58,137 nucleotides of DNA. It comes from Cudoniella acicularis (Eukaryota; Ascomycota; Leotiomycetes; Helotiales; Helotiaceae). This document shows positions 1-11,898 of the stretch, piece by piece. Every line of letters starts with the position of its first letter. Within the stretch, counting starts at the first letter, position 1. The DNA lies in assembly GCA_013054445.1 (NCBI GenBank), contig JAAMPI010000159.1, positions 1 to 58,137 of the forward strand, written 5' to 3'. The position numbers were made by a program, and so were the translations under genes. Under the pieces are notes generated by a model. The model ran no database searches, was not told the DNA's origin, and saw nothing but the letters and a program-made list of their open reading frames with translations.

Positions 1-482
1 CCTCCGTCTCACCACCCGCCACCACCGCACCCGCACCATCCGCCTCCTCTTCCCCGGCCCCTGCCGGCGGCTCCGGCACCGTCTACAACGGCGAAGGAAC
101 CGTCTACACGCAACAAGGCGGAACCGGCTCCTGCGGCGTCGCCAACCCCGACAGCGCCATGATTGTCGCTCTCAGCGATGCCGGATTCATGCACAATGTG
201 CCCAATAGCCCTTACTGCGGCAAGCAAATCAAGATCACGAATGTCGGCAGCAATGATGGTGTTGGTGGTAAGGGAAATACTATTACTGCTACGGTGGCGG
301 ATACTTGCCCAGGTTGCACCGATCCTGCGCATGTTGATCTTTCCGTGGGTGTGTGGAATAGTTTGACTGCTAATGCGGCTTATGGGACTATTGAGATTCA
401 ATGGTATTTTCTTTCCGCTTCCCTCCCTTCCCTTAATCATTTTGAGTAAGATACTAATAAGAAAATCAGGGAGTTCGTGTAA
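1..482 (+). CDS. Secreted double-psi beta-barrel (expansin/RlpA-like) protein, 5' partial
   Basis: The reading frame is open from base 3, so the start lies upstream of the window. The visible part opens with a Ser/Pro/Ala-rich linker, followed by a compact domain with GTVYTQQGGTGSCG, YCGKQIKITNVGS, VADTCPGC and VDLSVGVWNSL. These are the hallmarks of small fungal double-psi beta-barrel proteins (expansin-like, RlpA-like, barwin-like). The conserved Asp of ADTCPGC and the paired cysteines are present. A last intron at 404-469 (donor GTATTT, branch ACTAAT, acceptor CAG) interrupts the final Trp codon, and the protein ends W-E-F-V at a TAA at 480-482. Without the splice the frame would run to a stop at 447. 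The gene at 3025 is its paralogue and has the same last-intron position. Such proteins are usually secreted and act on, or bind to, cell-wall polysaccharide without known hydrolysis. Confidence 0.85.
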
Positions 483-3024
483 AGCACTATAGCATAGTCC
501 AGCGTAGAACGTCTAAAAATAGGGGGTTCACGGGGGTTCATTATTCCCAGGTATTTTCCTCTAGGTTCTCGTTTTGTTTGGCATTTTCATCGGTTTTCAT
601 TCTTGGACTTTTTCAGGGAGGGTATATCATGCAGCATACGGCATTTTTGCAATTTGTAGCAGTACTTGTTGGCGAATTCGCAAATTTCTTGTATACAATA
701 CCACAAAATTGAAAGTCGCAATTGAAATGAAATTTTAACCTTGCTTTACTGTACATGTCTCTTTTGCTTTTAAACCTCTGATCTCTCTTCCCGCTTGATC
801 TACCGCATAAACTTAAGAATACTATCACTTTCATATCAGGGTAAACACGGGCCGAGGCGAGGCCCAACCCTTCATCGCATAGAAAGATCTTTGATTATTA
901 AACCACAACATTTTAAAAATGCTTAAAAACTATATACTATCAATCCTTAGTACCTGAGTTTTCTTCTAATAAAAGGTTTATGGCTTAAATATCGAAAGGG
1001 AAAAGTTTAAACTTTTGAAATCGAGGTGCCCCGGCCCGCGTCTACGCCAATTGTGAAAAATGTATCCATGCGCCCACCAAATTTCACAAAAAACATAATT
1101 CACAAAGCGTCTTCAGAAATCACTGAAAGGCACAGATACTCAACATCTCTTATTCTTTATTTCATGCGGTAGTTGCGAGCTCAGCCTTACGCATTTACGT
1201 ATAGTATTTCACTTCGGGAGGATCAAGAAACTTTGCATCCTTAAATCTATTTTTGGGAATTTCCACGTAGAGGAGGCTGGAGATGCCTCCAGGGAACGTG
1301 AGTTTTGACATGTTTTCATTTTATCGGCTGGTGTTCCTGCTTCCTTTTTGTTGTGCAAGATTGGGGAGTGGACTTGGGGGTTTTGAATAAGAGGATAGGT
1401 TTTTTAGGGGATGTGTAGGTAGAATTGATGGAGGGGATCTTCAAACTATGAAGATGCGCAATGGTCGGACATGGCATTAATTTCTATAGATTTTTAATGA
1501 TGTTCGTACAGTAATAAATTCTTCTAAAATAAAATCCGAGTAAAAATTATATATTCCATACCTCGGAAGTTGGTATCTAAGCGAAAACGGGTGAAAACAC
1601 TTCAAAGTAATAAAATAATTAATAATTATAACTTTATTTAGAATAAACAGATACATATTATAAGTTTGGTATGAATTCTTGTGCTTACATATGTTACGCT
1701 AGCTTATATTAAAGTGGTTTCATGTTTGAAGTGTTTTATTTGCGAAAGCACGTGATTCAACTTACGAGAATACTGAGGATATGTAAGATTACTCATTGCA
1801 ACTTTCAAATACCATCTACACTGTCAATCTACTGTCCTCTAACCTTACGTATTTTTTCTTTCTTTCTTTCCCCCGAAAATTTGTATATTGAAAGTGTTAT
1901 ACAGGAACTTTTATGACAACCCAGTCAGTTTATACTCTTTACAAGTTTCGAACTCTTTTTCTGTATTGCTTTTTTCACATCCTGCATACACTACCTATTG
2001 TTCTCTAATCTTACTCGTTTTTAAACTTTTCTTAATTTCGATCCCCAACCCCCTTCTGAAAACTTGCACATTGAAAGTGTTGCACATAAATCTCTTAATT
2101 TATTGTGAATTTATTCATAACTTCAATTCTATAAATAAATTATGAAAGTAAATTTCTCATTCAGTTCATCCAACGCGAACGGATATGTAACACTGAGTCC
2201 ACCGTATATGTGGAGTTTGCAACCGATTACCGATCAGGGATACCTTCTCCTGGAAATCCCATTGCTTAGCACTCAACGAATGGATTGCATGTTGAAGCAA
2301 GTACGATTTGGTAAAAGTTTCAAGTTCGAAGGCTTTGCCCTCCTGCGCATTCCTGTTCTGCGCAGCCGGCTTGCAAGCGAGGCGAAACATCTCGAAGCGG
2401 AAGGTTAATTGATGAAGTCAGATGTTTAAACCTTGTGGCATCTACGTGAGAAATTCCCTTCTGGAACTGCACTCCTCTCGCTTCTCATCGTTCAGAAGCC
2501 AAGCGGGATCTGATTGGCTGAGCAACATCCTCTCGGCTTCAAATTGATTGTCGCCGCGTTGCTCGTAAGGTAAAAAATATTATTTGGACCACTCACGAGA
2601 CGAGAATGCATTCTATGACACAGAAGCGAGGAAACACACGAAAGTGTGACAACACCAAGATCCTATCGTCCTCCCATCTGTCTGTTCGTACGTATTGACA
2701 TCATTTCTTGGTGCAACTTTCAGCAATGGGAATTATCTTTGACGAAAATTCTGATACATTATCGGTAAAAGAAAAGCAAATGCAGGAGGAACGCTCTCCT
2801 CCGAAAAATCAGAATGATTTGTCTTCACGAGTCTTCGGTATAAGAAGGGCCTCTTCTCTGGTCTCGAGTTAAAAAATCATCAGCTTCAACAGTTTCATTC
2901 CATTCATTCATTCACTACAATTCACTACACTCACTACATTCACATTCTTTTCGATATTTCACTCCTTTTTCTAACTCTATCAAAAGATTTTTAGAATCAC
3001 GCTCCTTTCCAACAATCAGCAAAA
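483..3024. other. Intergenic, no gene seen (one MITE-like repeat)
   Basis: This stretch of about 2.5 kb is AT-rich with many stops in all frames. ORFs of 60-90 codons occur but have no recognisable motif. A pair of inverted AACACTTCAAA ends lies at 1596-1735 (listed separately). The last 150 bases, with a TATAAGA at about 2838 and CA-rich sequence, look like the promoter and leader of the gene at 3025. Confidence 0.6.
1596..1735. repeat. Candidate MITE with AACACTTCAAA terminal inverted repeats
   Basis: The perfect 11-bp inverted repeat AACACTTCAAA / TTTGAAGTGTT bounds a 140-bp AT-rich segment. The same pair bounds a 138-bp segment at 47462-47599. Homology between the two copies extends outward on the right side for about 25 more bases (GCGAAA...CACGTGATT against GCAAAA...TACGCGATT), so the true ends may lie further out. 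No coding capacity. Confidence 0.45.
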
Positions 3025-3601
3025 ATGCAATTCCAATCTCTCATCGTCCTTGCCCTCAGCGCCGCCGGTGCCCTTGCAGCTGGAAACACATTGCAAGCAC
3101 GCAGGTATATTCTATTTCTCGGTTCACTTCCCATTTTCATCCTGTACTAACAATTACAATCAGCAACGGTCTCGGAACGATCTACACCCAAGAAGGCGGA
3201 ACTGGATCTTGTGGACAGGCTCACGCCGATTCCGACATGATCGTTGCCATTGCTACCGACTACATGAGCCAAGGCGGCATGTGCGGCCGACAAATTCAGA
3301 TTACCAATGTCGGAAGCGATGATGGTGTTGGTGGAGCCGGTAAGTAATATAATATTTGCTACATGCAAGCTTTCTCCCTTTTTTATCCCGTACTAAATTT
3401 GCATAGGTAACACGGCCACTGCTACTATTGCAGACACCTGCCCCAGCTGCGACGACGGGCATGTCGACATGTCCGTGGGAGTTTGGAACGCCGTCACTGG
3501 CGGAGCTGCATGGGGCACTGTCAACATCGAATGGTATGTTTTCCTTTGCATACTTCCTTCAATCGCCCCAATTCTGACTGATCATCAGGGACTTCATCTA
3601 A
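3025..3601 (+). CDS. Secreted double-psi beta-barrel (expansin/RlpA-like) protein
   Basis: Four exons: 3025-3104, 3164-3339, 3407-3533 and 3589-3601. The introns carry GTATAT, GTAAGT and GTATGT donors and CTAAC/CTAAAT branch sites. The product is about 131 residues. It has a signal peptide (MQFQSLIVLALSAAGALA), then GLGTIYTQEGGTGSCG, a CGRQIQITNVGS segment, ADTCPSCDDGHVDMSVGVWN and a W-D-F-I end. It is the short form of the protein at 1-482, lacking the Ser/Pro-rich linker. The domain is a double-psi beta-barrel as in small fungal expansin-like or barwin-like proteins, with conserved Asp and paired Cys. Role: secreted, wall- or carbohydrate-associated; enzymatic activity is not shown for most members. 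The ATG has an AAAA context and directly precedes the signal peptide, so the start is secure. Confidence 0.88.
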
Positions 3602-4869
3602 ATGCATCGCATAATGAGCAGAGCTTAAGTAGGTGCTGGCACAGCACGAATGAATGAAACTGGATTTTCTTTTTCTTTTTTTTACTTGCGGCATTTTGGG
3701 GGGGATGGGAAGCATTGCATAGCTGGATGGGATTACTTATATTGGCCTGGGCGCTAAATTTGATATTTGCATCGCATTGGTTTTTTGCAGAGTTTCCTCT
3801 TCTAGATATATACAAATACAAGTTGACCGTTTGAGTCCTTTTAAAACTTTTGAGTTTTGATCTTAAGTGAATTCTCAATTTAACATTCAGGTATAGCGTC
3901 ACAGTATGCTTTTTATAGCGCAAAGCAATCGCTCGACTCTGCTGAGGCCCTGCTATCTTCTTCCCGAACCACGAAAACACTCCAAACACTTAAAAACAAT
4001 TAGATGACTGTTTACTTCACCGAGTGCATAACTGAATAAAAAGTACAAAGAGAGGCATGGGTTCACATTCCCTACATTCAACTGATATTTCAGGGCAAAA
4101 TAGTGCTTGTTTTTTGAAGTGTTATAACCCCTCCTTTTCCCTTGGGCGGGTTCGGTCGACCGCGGCCCGATTCGCGAACCCCGTCCTCTTGAAGATCTTG
4201 AAATAGCCGCGCCCAGAGAACCACCCATTTTAAGGAGTGCGTTGAAAATATAGACAGGAGAAGAAATTATTCTTGCCTCGCCTTCTTTTAAAAGTTGTCG
4301 TACAATGATAAGATGTTTATTCTTTGAAGTGTTGAATGTTACTTTGCAGTACCATTCGATAGGGTCTTCACTCTCCGTTCGGGTCGCCTAGCCCGGTTCC
4401 GAGATTGCAGCAAGTCCGATATTTTGATATAATTAACGTCTGATAAAGCAACTACATATTTGTTCTTCATATGAGTTAAATCATTGCAGAGTTTTCATAG
4501 GTCAATCTAATCCTACAAAAACTGTATAATAAACTGGTGCATCTCAAGGTGTATTTTCTAAAAATGTCCGAGTTATTGCTCTATCGGAGTCTCTAGACCC
4601 GACTAGTCGGTGCAAGTTGACGGGTGAAGAAGGGTTGACGAATATTGTCATAGTGCCGTTATCATGAAGTAATAATTCCTTCATTTGACTCTGCTATGAG
4701 CCTAGCGCCCGCTTCTAACAAACTTCACTGAGTGCACAAGTATAAATCAAAAATATCACTGGTAAATGTTCATCCTTCCTTCTTTTCTTTTCAAGATCTT
4801 CTGCAAACAAAAACAGACAGCAACCACAATCACAACTACTCTTCCTCCAATTTTCACAACTCTTTCAAC
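3602..4869. other. Intergenic, no gene seen
   Basis: AT-rich DNA with two same-orientation copies of TTTGAAGTGTT (4113-4123 and 4323-4333), the end motif of the MITE-like family. Between them is a GC-rich island with a short hairpin (GGGTTCG at about 4147 against CGAACCC at about 4174). CA-rich sequence just before 4870 is the old leader of the broken transporter gene. Confidence 0.5.
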
Positions 4870-6413
4870 ATGGCTGGAGGCGGTGGAAAGCCCCAAAACA
4901 TTTTCAGGCTTAATAGTGGCAGCAGGTTCTGAATTGGCGACTATGGTTTGCGGTAAGTATCTTCTAGAAGTCTATCTCAATCACTTGGAACTTACTTTAA
5001 GGATAAGTGTTCTCTTTCGGAATTATGGGTGTTGCTGCAGGTAAGATCTTATATTCCTCTGCAGTTGATCCGCAAAGCAAGAAATACTCACATGCCTCGC
5101 AGGAATCGACGAGGGTCTGATTTCTGGAACCCTTAGTAAAACACACTTCGTCCACCTCCTTGGCCTCGACAAGATGGGCACAATTGAGCTTGCAAATCTG
5201 AAAGGAAACATCTCTGCAATGGTTAGAATAGGATGTGTTGGAGGTGCAGTTGTGTAAGCTTTTCCAACTTTTGTTCAACTGTGCGTCTTTATACTAACCT
5301 TTGTTATCCAGCGCGTTTGTTCTCTGTGACCGTATCGGACGTCTCTGGGCTACCAGATAGCTTTGCCTCCTTTGGATTCTCGGCATCGTCATATTTCTTA
5401 CCAATGGGTAAGCTTCCCTTCCTCCCCCCAAAATATTTCACACTACTAAAATGTTTCAGGTAATCCCAACAGCACTCCAAGTGGTTCTCGCTGGCCTCGT
5501 CATCGTTTTGTCGTTCTTCAACTACGAATCTCCCGGCTACCTTGTCAAGATCGGCCAGGACTACAAAGCCAAAACTAATCTCGCTTGCATTCGCAACCTT
5601 CCCATCGACGATTAGCATACCATCAAAGAGATCTCGGAAATCCAAAGTCAGCTCAAGGAAGAACAAGAAGCAACTCTCGGACAAGGGTGCCTTGGCGTTC
5701 TCAAGGAAATGTTCCTCAAGCTAAACAACCTTTACCGCATCTACCTTGGACTTTTCTCCAACTGCTTTCCTAATGGTCCGGCGCTTTAAGTATCACCTTA
5801 TACGCCCCGAATTCTTCGCTCTGCTCGACACCAAGGGCCAAAGTGAGAAGGCCGTCGCAACAGTTATCTTCAGCATCGTGAAATTTGCCGCATCAATCAT
5901 TTGCGCCATCTTCCTCGTCGATGTCATTGGTCGAAAGCGCTCCCTCGGTATTGGCATCAGTCTTCAAGCACTGTCGTTATGATTTATGTCGCAGGATTTA
6001 GCTGAGCCATGGGTTGGAACTCAATGCAATATCTTCTCAACGCCGAGATTTTCCCCTTGCGCATCCGAGCCATCTCATCTAGCATGGTTATGTGCTTCCA
6101 TTTTGTCAATCAATACGGCAATTCTCGTGCGGTCCTAAATAAACTGCTTGAACGAAACGCTGGTGGGCTAGGACCTGCCGGAACCTTTTGGATGTTCAAT
6201 GTCCTTACGGTGATTAGTAGTGCTTGGGTTTGGTTCTTCATTCCCGAGACCGCAGGGCGTAGTTTGGAGGGTATGGATAGGTTGTTTATATTGAGATGGT
6301 GGCAGATTGGGAGATTTGGACAAGCAGATGCGAATATGCAGACGACAGTCGAGGAGAAGATGGATGAAGAAAAGAAATTGGAAGTGGTTGTACGCGAAGT
6401 TGAGCAAGTCTAG
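4870..6413 (+). pseudogene. Decayed MFS sugar/quinate-type transporter
   Basis: The ATG at 4870 starts a typical quinate-transporter N-terminus (MAGGGGKPQNIFRL), but the frame is lost before the next family block NWRLWFA. Later blocks are still readable: FSFGIMG, GIDEGLISGTLSKTHF, FVLCDRIGRLWATR, LSFFNYESP, LFLVDVIGRKR, GWNSMQYLLNAEIFPLR, MCFHFVNQYGNSRA and WFFIPETAGRSLE, the last being the MFS sugar-transporter C-terminal signature. Lesions include TAG at 5358-5360 (where the family has Gln, a C-to-T change), TAG at 5613-5615, frameshifts near 5783 and 5980, and a TGA at about 6002. Two segments are missing: the region after TM3-5, and the loop before GWNSMQ. Ancestral introns (GTAAGC...CAG) are still recognisable. 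The gene once encoded a 12-TM plasma-membrane proton symporter for quinate or a sugar; it cannot make that protein now. Confidence 0.88.
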
Positions 6414-7703
6414 ACACTTAGATATATCTAGGTCAGAAGTTTATACCCAGGCATAATTTTAAATTTAACGACCATTTTCACAAAACTACATTTCACAATT
6501 TTAATAGCATGCCACTAATTATGCATTTTAAATTTTAAGGGTTTGGAACTCTCAAACCCCAGGATAAGATCAAAGCAAATAATACAGGGAAATAATTAGT
6601 TGTTGTTTTTAATCTTTCAAGTGAAGGTGGCGATTTTAATCTCAGCTCTCAACCAGACCGGTTAGTGAGCAAGCCCTAAAATTTAGCAAATACAGGGCGA
6701 CTTGTCCGCTATGCAACTTTAGGCCACGAATTTTACACGCGGTGGTTTAATTCGCGTTGCTATTTTATCTACATGAGCTGCATCAGAAAGGTTTCACTTA
6801 TGCACCCCAAGACAAAATTTAATTCAGTCTTGAATCAAATTTATTCGCAGACCTGCTTGGAATTTAATGGCACGCTGAAACTTAGCGACCGATCCCCTAA
6901 AAGCCAGCAGTGGTCCCTATAATTCAGCAACAACCTATTTATTTCCTGCGCGTCAATCAAAACACCATTAAAACAACTCGCGATGGATAGAACCCACCTT
7001 ACGCGTCTACTAATATATTTGCGCATAATCCTTCTAGACTAATTCGATGAAATATTACATAATGTTAGGGCGCAAAGCGATTGCGACGAACTGACGCTGT
7101 TACTCAGTGAGATACAGCGACATGTGGGCTAACTTTCAGGGACTTGAGCGCTGTATTTCTAGCTCAAATGAAGATGGTGTAATTAATCAGAGTAGGTAAG
7201 GAAATCTGTTTCTTCTTCTGTTTCAATGACATCTTCTGGGATTAATTTGCCAGCTTGATCACAATTGCGGTGGGGGACTTTCATCACCGGCATAGTCTTT
7301 AGCAAGATGTTCAGGGGCTCGCTAAGGAATTCAACATGCAAGCAAGCCCTTACACTTTGTCGAATATTGCGAAACCAAATACCTATCATATCTAGTGCAA
7401 AAAAATATCCAAGAACCAGACGCGGGCGGTCCTTCTTGTTCCTACGACCTGTTGGCTAAATTAGGTTTATGTTTCGTTCCTTTCATGTTCAAAATCCCCG
7501 GTTCGTACGGACGTATTCCTGTCACGTGCATCCAATTAGAAAGGGGCCGGTCCAACTTCAATCCGTTCCGGGTAGCTTTTCAACCGTGGCTGTGCCGCAA
7601 GCCCGCAATATCAAAGTACCGTACTACAGGACTATAAAACTTAGGCTTCGCACATCCAATTTCACATTAAAACAACATCTAAAGAAAACCTCAAGCCATC
7701 ATC
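6414..7703. other. Intergenic, no gene seen
   Basis: AT-rich with stops in all frames and no recognisable ORF. The right end is the promoter of the gene at 7704. Confidence 0.6.
7633..7639 (+). promoter_or_regulatory. TATA box of the gene at 7704
   Basis: TATAAAA lies 65 bases upstream of the ATG, followed by a CA-rich leader. Confidence 0.45.
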
Positions 7704-8225
7704 ATGGATACCAACACATCAGAAACTCTGCTCATGTCACTCACAGCCAATTCTCTCCGCGTCCTCCGCCTCCTCCCCGTGCTCACCTCAACAATCCTCC
7801 TCATGTTCGCCCTCGACGAGCACATCTTCCTCGGAACCTGGATGGAGCCTACATTCCGCGATCGCGCAAATGCCCACTTGCCAGTCTGGTTCCAGCATTG
7901 GGGACGACGGAGCCGATACGTGATTATTCTCGGCTACCCCGGCACCTACGTCCTGGCAGTCCTCAATCTCATCATTGGGCGGAATGAAATGGTCGCTGTT
8001 GGGGGCGACAAGTGGTATTGGCTTGGATTGATGTTCAGTGCTGCACATATAGTGTTTTATGCGCGAAAGGCACTTAAGTTGCTGGCAGAGATCAAGGCAG
8101 ATATACCGAAGGGGAATCCTACGTATTCTATGGGGGTGTGGCTGAAGATGAATTGGACGAGGGCTCTGTTGACGGATTTGCCGGCTTGGATTTGCTTTAT
8201 TGTTGCGGCTTTGAAGACTTTGTGA
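7704..8225 (+). CDS. Small four-TM membrane protein, unknown function
   Basis: Intronless, 173 residues. Four hydrophobic segments are visible: about residues 20-40 ([17 protein letters not shown]), 70-92 ([20 protein letters not shown]), 104-122 ([18 protein letters not shown]) and 154-173 ([17 protein letters not shown]). The N-terminus has no cleavable signal. The size and layout resemble small fungal DUF1772-type or anthrone-oxygenase-like integral membrane proteins, but I cannot confirm the family from motifs. The ATG at 7704 follows a TATAAAA box and an A/C-rich leader. Neighbours are unrelated. Confidence 0.7.
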   Translation: MDTNTSETLLMSLTANSLRVLRLLPVLTSTILLMFALDEHIFLGTWMEPTFRDRANAHLPVWFQHWGRRSRYVIILGYPGTYVLAVLNLIIGRNEMVAVGGDKWYWLGLMFSAAHIVFYARKALKLLAEIKADIPKGNPTYSMGVWLKMNWTRALLTDLPAWICFIVAALKTL

Positions 8226-8808
8226 ATTTGAGAACAGCTCAGTGAGATTACATCAGGGAGCTGGGTTACAAAAAGGTTCAATGAGGGGCAGAACTTAGAA
8301 GAACTACGACTGAACGTCCGAGGAAGAAACCACTGTATGTTATAAGTTCACCGATCGGGGTTTCGCACGCATGTACACAAATTAGATCACCAAGCTGTTT
8401 TGTTCTAGCACAATCAATTTCGACTTCAACTATGGCTCGGGGTCTCATACTTCGGTTAATCACGCAGTGCACGGCTTTACGGAAAAGGAGGTGTGGATGG
8501 ATATTGCCTTGCAGAAATTGTAAATTGTGATAGTCGTGCACCGATTTTTAGTGCTGAATAGCTAGAGAAGTAAAAAAGGGGAATAACATCGATTTTAAGA
8601 ACTCTTAAGGAGTATTTAATCCAACAAATTTACTGCATCGATCGCGGCCTAAGACAGCAAGAAAACAGAACTTGAGACTCGTCACACGTGATCACATATA
8701 TATACGCTCAACATCACGAAAGATCCACATCCAGAAGAATCATTGCTGCCTCGCTCCTCTCATATACAATTCCTCCATCTGCACAAATCAAAAGGATAAA
8801 AATGTTAT
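8226..8808. other. Intergenic between convergent genes
   Basis: 3' regions of the four-TM gene and of the HsbA gene. No ORF of interest was seen. Confidence 0.5.
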
Positions 8809-9433
8809 CTAAGAGAAGGCTGCCTCGGAAGCCAAAAACGCATCATCAATAGTGCTTTGCAGTGTAACCAAGGTCGCAGCATCACTGGTGGTCGCCTTGG
8901 CCTCGAGTGCTGCAAAAAGAGCATCGGTATCCGAATCAAGAGTCTTAAGAGCGCTGAGCACTGTGGAGGTGAACCCCGCACTGGCGACAGTTGACGCCTG
9001 TTTGAACACAATTAGTCAAGTGATCAATTCTTGAACCTTTTTCGTTGTCTTTTGATTCCTCAATATTTGTGAGAAAGATAGGAACTCATACCTTGGCGTT
9101 CAAATCTGACAAAAGAGTGGTAATTGCAGGAGTCAAAGTCGTGACGGCACTGACGATGCTGGCCGAATCCGCGGTGCTGAAAGCTGATGATGAGGTTGTG
9201 TCACTGGTAGTAGAAGTGATGCTGCTCTCCAGACTATTGACCGCAACAGCAAGGCCGAGCGACTGGAAGATGTTCCCATCGTATGACAAAGCATCGCTGG
9301 TCAAAGTTGAAATATCAGAACTGAGGGTGCTCAGGTCTGAAAGAACGGTGGAGGCATCGCGCTTGGTAATAGGAGCGGCGACAGTGAAGGAAGAGGCAAC
9401 TAAGACCAAAGCAAAGGTGCTGATGATTTGCAT
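8809..9433 (-). CDS. HsbA-family secreted surface-binding protein
   Basis: Two exons on the minus strand, 9433-9092 and 8997-8809. The 94-bp intron has a GTATGA donor and an acceptor CAG before GCGTCA. The product is about 176 residues: a signal peptide (MQIISTFALVLVASSFTVA), a short AAPITKRD pro-segment with a Kex2-type KR, then an all-helical repeat-rich domain with DASTVLSDLSTLSSDISTL, SFSTADS-type and ALKTLDSDTDALFAALE segments, ending EAAFS. This matches hydrophobic surface-binding protein A (HsbA), which in Aspergillus binds hydrophobic surfaces and helps recruit hydrolases such as cutinase. The protein is Ser/Thr/Ala-rich with no Cys. Likely secreted and active at plant or air interfaces. 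Confidence 0.88.
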
Positions 9434-11065
9434 CTTGAAGATTTGAATTGCACGATCTGAGACTTTTGGTTGTCGAATGTGTTAGGTCTGGACTTGAGTG
9501 TTTGGCAATAGTAAAATCTTGTTTAAGGGGAGAAACAATGAGGTTATATACAAATGTTAGAACAATTGGAATCTCAGCGAGATTCCCACGTGCTAAATAT
9601 TCTGGCCCGAGGAAGGTTCTTTTCATTCTTGATATTTTCTCTTTGTAGTAGCTTCTCCGATTCGAACAGCAGCTTGTGATCCATTCTGTACAATTGTGGA
9701 AGGTCGTTCAAAACTCATGAGGGGTCCGGGATTACGAAACTTATATTATCCAAGACCCGCTTCAAGGATATTCTCAACGAGCGACCTTTCAAACCTTGCA
9801 CATCAAGCACGCCGACTCGGCAATGACTCTTCTCAACGAATTGTTGAGTCTGGTGAAGAAAATATATATATTGAATCCAACAAGAATGAGAGTCAGTAAA
9901 ATATAATAGAAACTTCTTTTTCTTTTTAGCTGTCAGATTTCCGAGCAACACAGTATTGATCGAGAAGACAGATCGCAAGGGACCAATCACATAGTTTATA
10001 GATATTGCGATGCCACACACGTGAATTCCATCAGCGACAAACTAATGCGCGTGACTGCTAGTTGTGCACACAATTTCTGCAAGTCTGATAAATTTTGCAC
10101 AAATCGCCGGAGAGCTTCACCATGGTCGATATGTCCGAGAGAAACCAAAGATTGGGGTACGCAAAACAACTAGGTTTAATGTAGACACCGCACTTGGGGA
10201 TAAATTTGCGACTCAAAGGGAAGGCTCTTACACTTCCCAGTACAAATCCTGGGAATTTTCGGTGGTTTGTGTCGATGCACATGCATCAACCCTGGCTCAA
10301 ACGCTCTGCTCCACTGGAGATGAGGGGTAGTTTTACCCCACCACTTGCTAAGCGATCTCATCTACCGGTGGTATTGATGCCGAACGACATTAGACTACAC
10401 AATTCGCCACACTGAGGAAGTAGGTCCAATCCACGGGCGCAGAATTGCACCCCCCTCTGCATCACAAGCGATTCGAAGCTAGCACGATGATAGAAGACTA
10501 AGGTTTCCCGATCACACCAGCCTTCCTACCTGCCCCTGCCTCCTCGGCAAAAAATAGTCACATGGTTTAGGAACTTAAAAGCTAGCTCTCTTGCAATACT
10601 TCTAATATAAGCTTCACGCTCTCCTCTCACCTGCGTGAAGAGCGCCAGTTCAAAAATCGAATCCAAGATCAGAAACACGCACTAGAAGCACACACTTGAA
10701 GAACAAAACCGCGACGCGATGACAACTAGCGTAGATACACACAAGGAAAGTGTATTGTCCTCTACTTGCTATTGAGGCGATATGATTGACAATGCGCAAT
10801 TTTGCAAAGGATTTATAGTGGAAGTGAGGGGATACTGGTCACTTGGATAAAATGGTGGTTCTGCGAGGAGCGCAAAGATATAACAAACCGTACAAACCTC
10901 GTTCATAAATGAAAGAATGAAACTTGAAAACAAACAATATGAAATATGCTTGCAATAGTGGCAAATTTTAAAATACACTCTGGCGATTGATCGTGAACCC
11001 TAAAGCAAGTTCCTCCAACCTCGCTTCCCCTCCCAAAGTAGACGATTAATTCTTCCAACAATGGC
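9434..11065. other. Intergenic, no gene seen
   Basis: ORFs up to about 100 codons on both strands have no recognisable motif and look random. A short hairpin (CTTCACGC at 10612, GCGTGAAG at 10633) is the only structure noticed. Confidence 0.5.
9544..9550 (-). promoter_or_regulatory. TATA box of the HsbA gene
   Basis: TATATAA on the minus strand, about 110 bases upstream of the ATG at 9433. Confidence 0.35.

Positions 11066-11898
<833 letters not shown>

Noticed and set aside
9045..9446. 133-codon plus-strand ORF
   Set aside because: It is antisense to the HsbA gene, whose minus-strand reading has a signal peptide and family sequence.
10612..10640. 8-bp hairpin CTTCACGC / GCGTGAAG
   Set aside because: Too short and isolated to support a terminator or regulatory call in a fungal genome.
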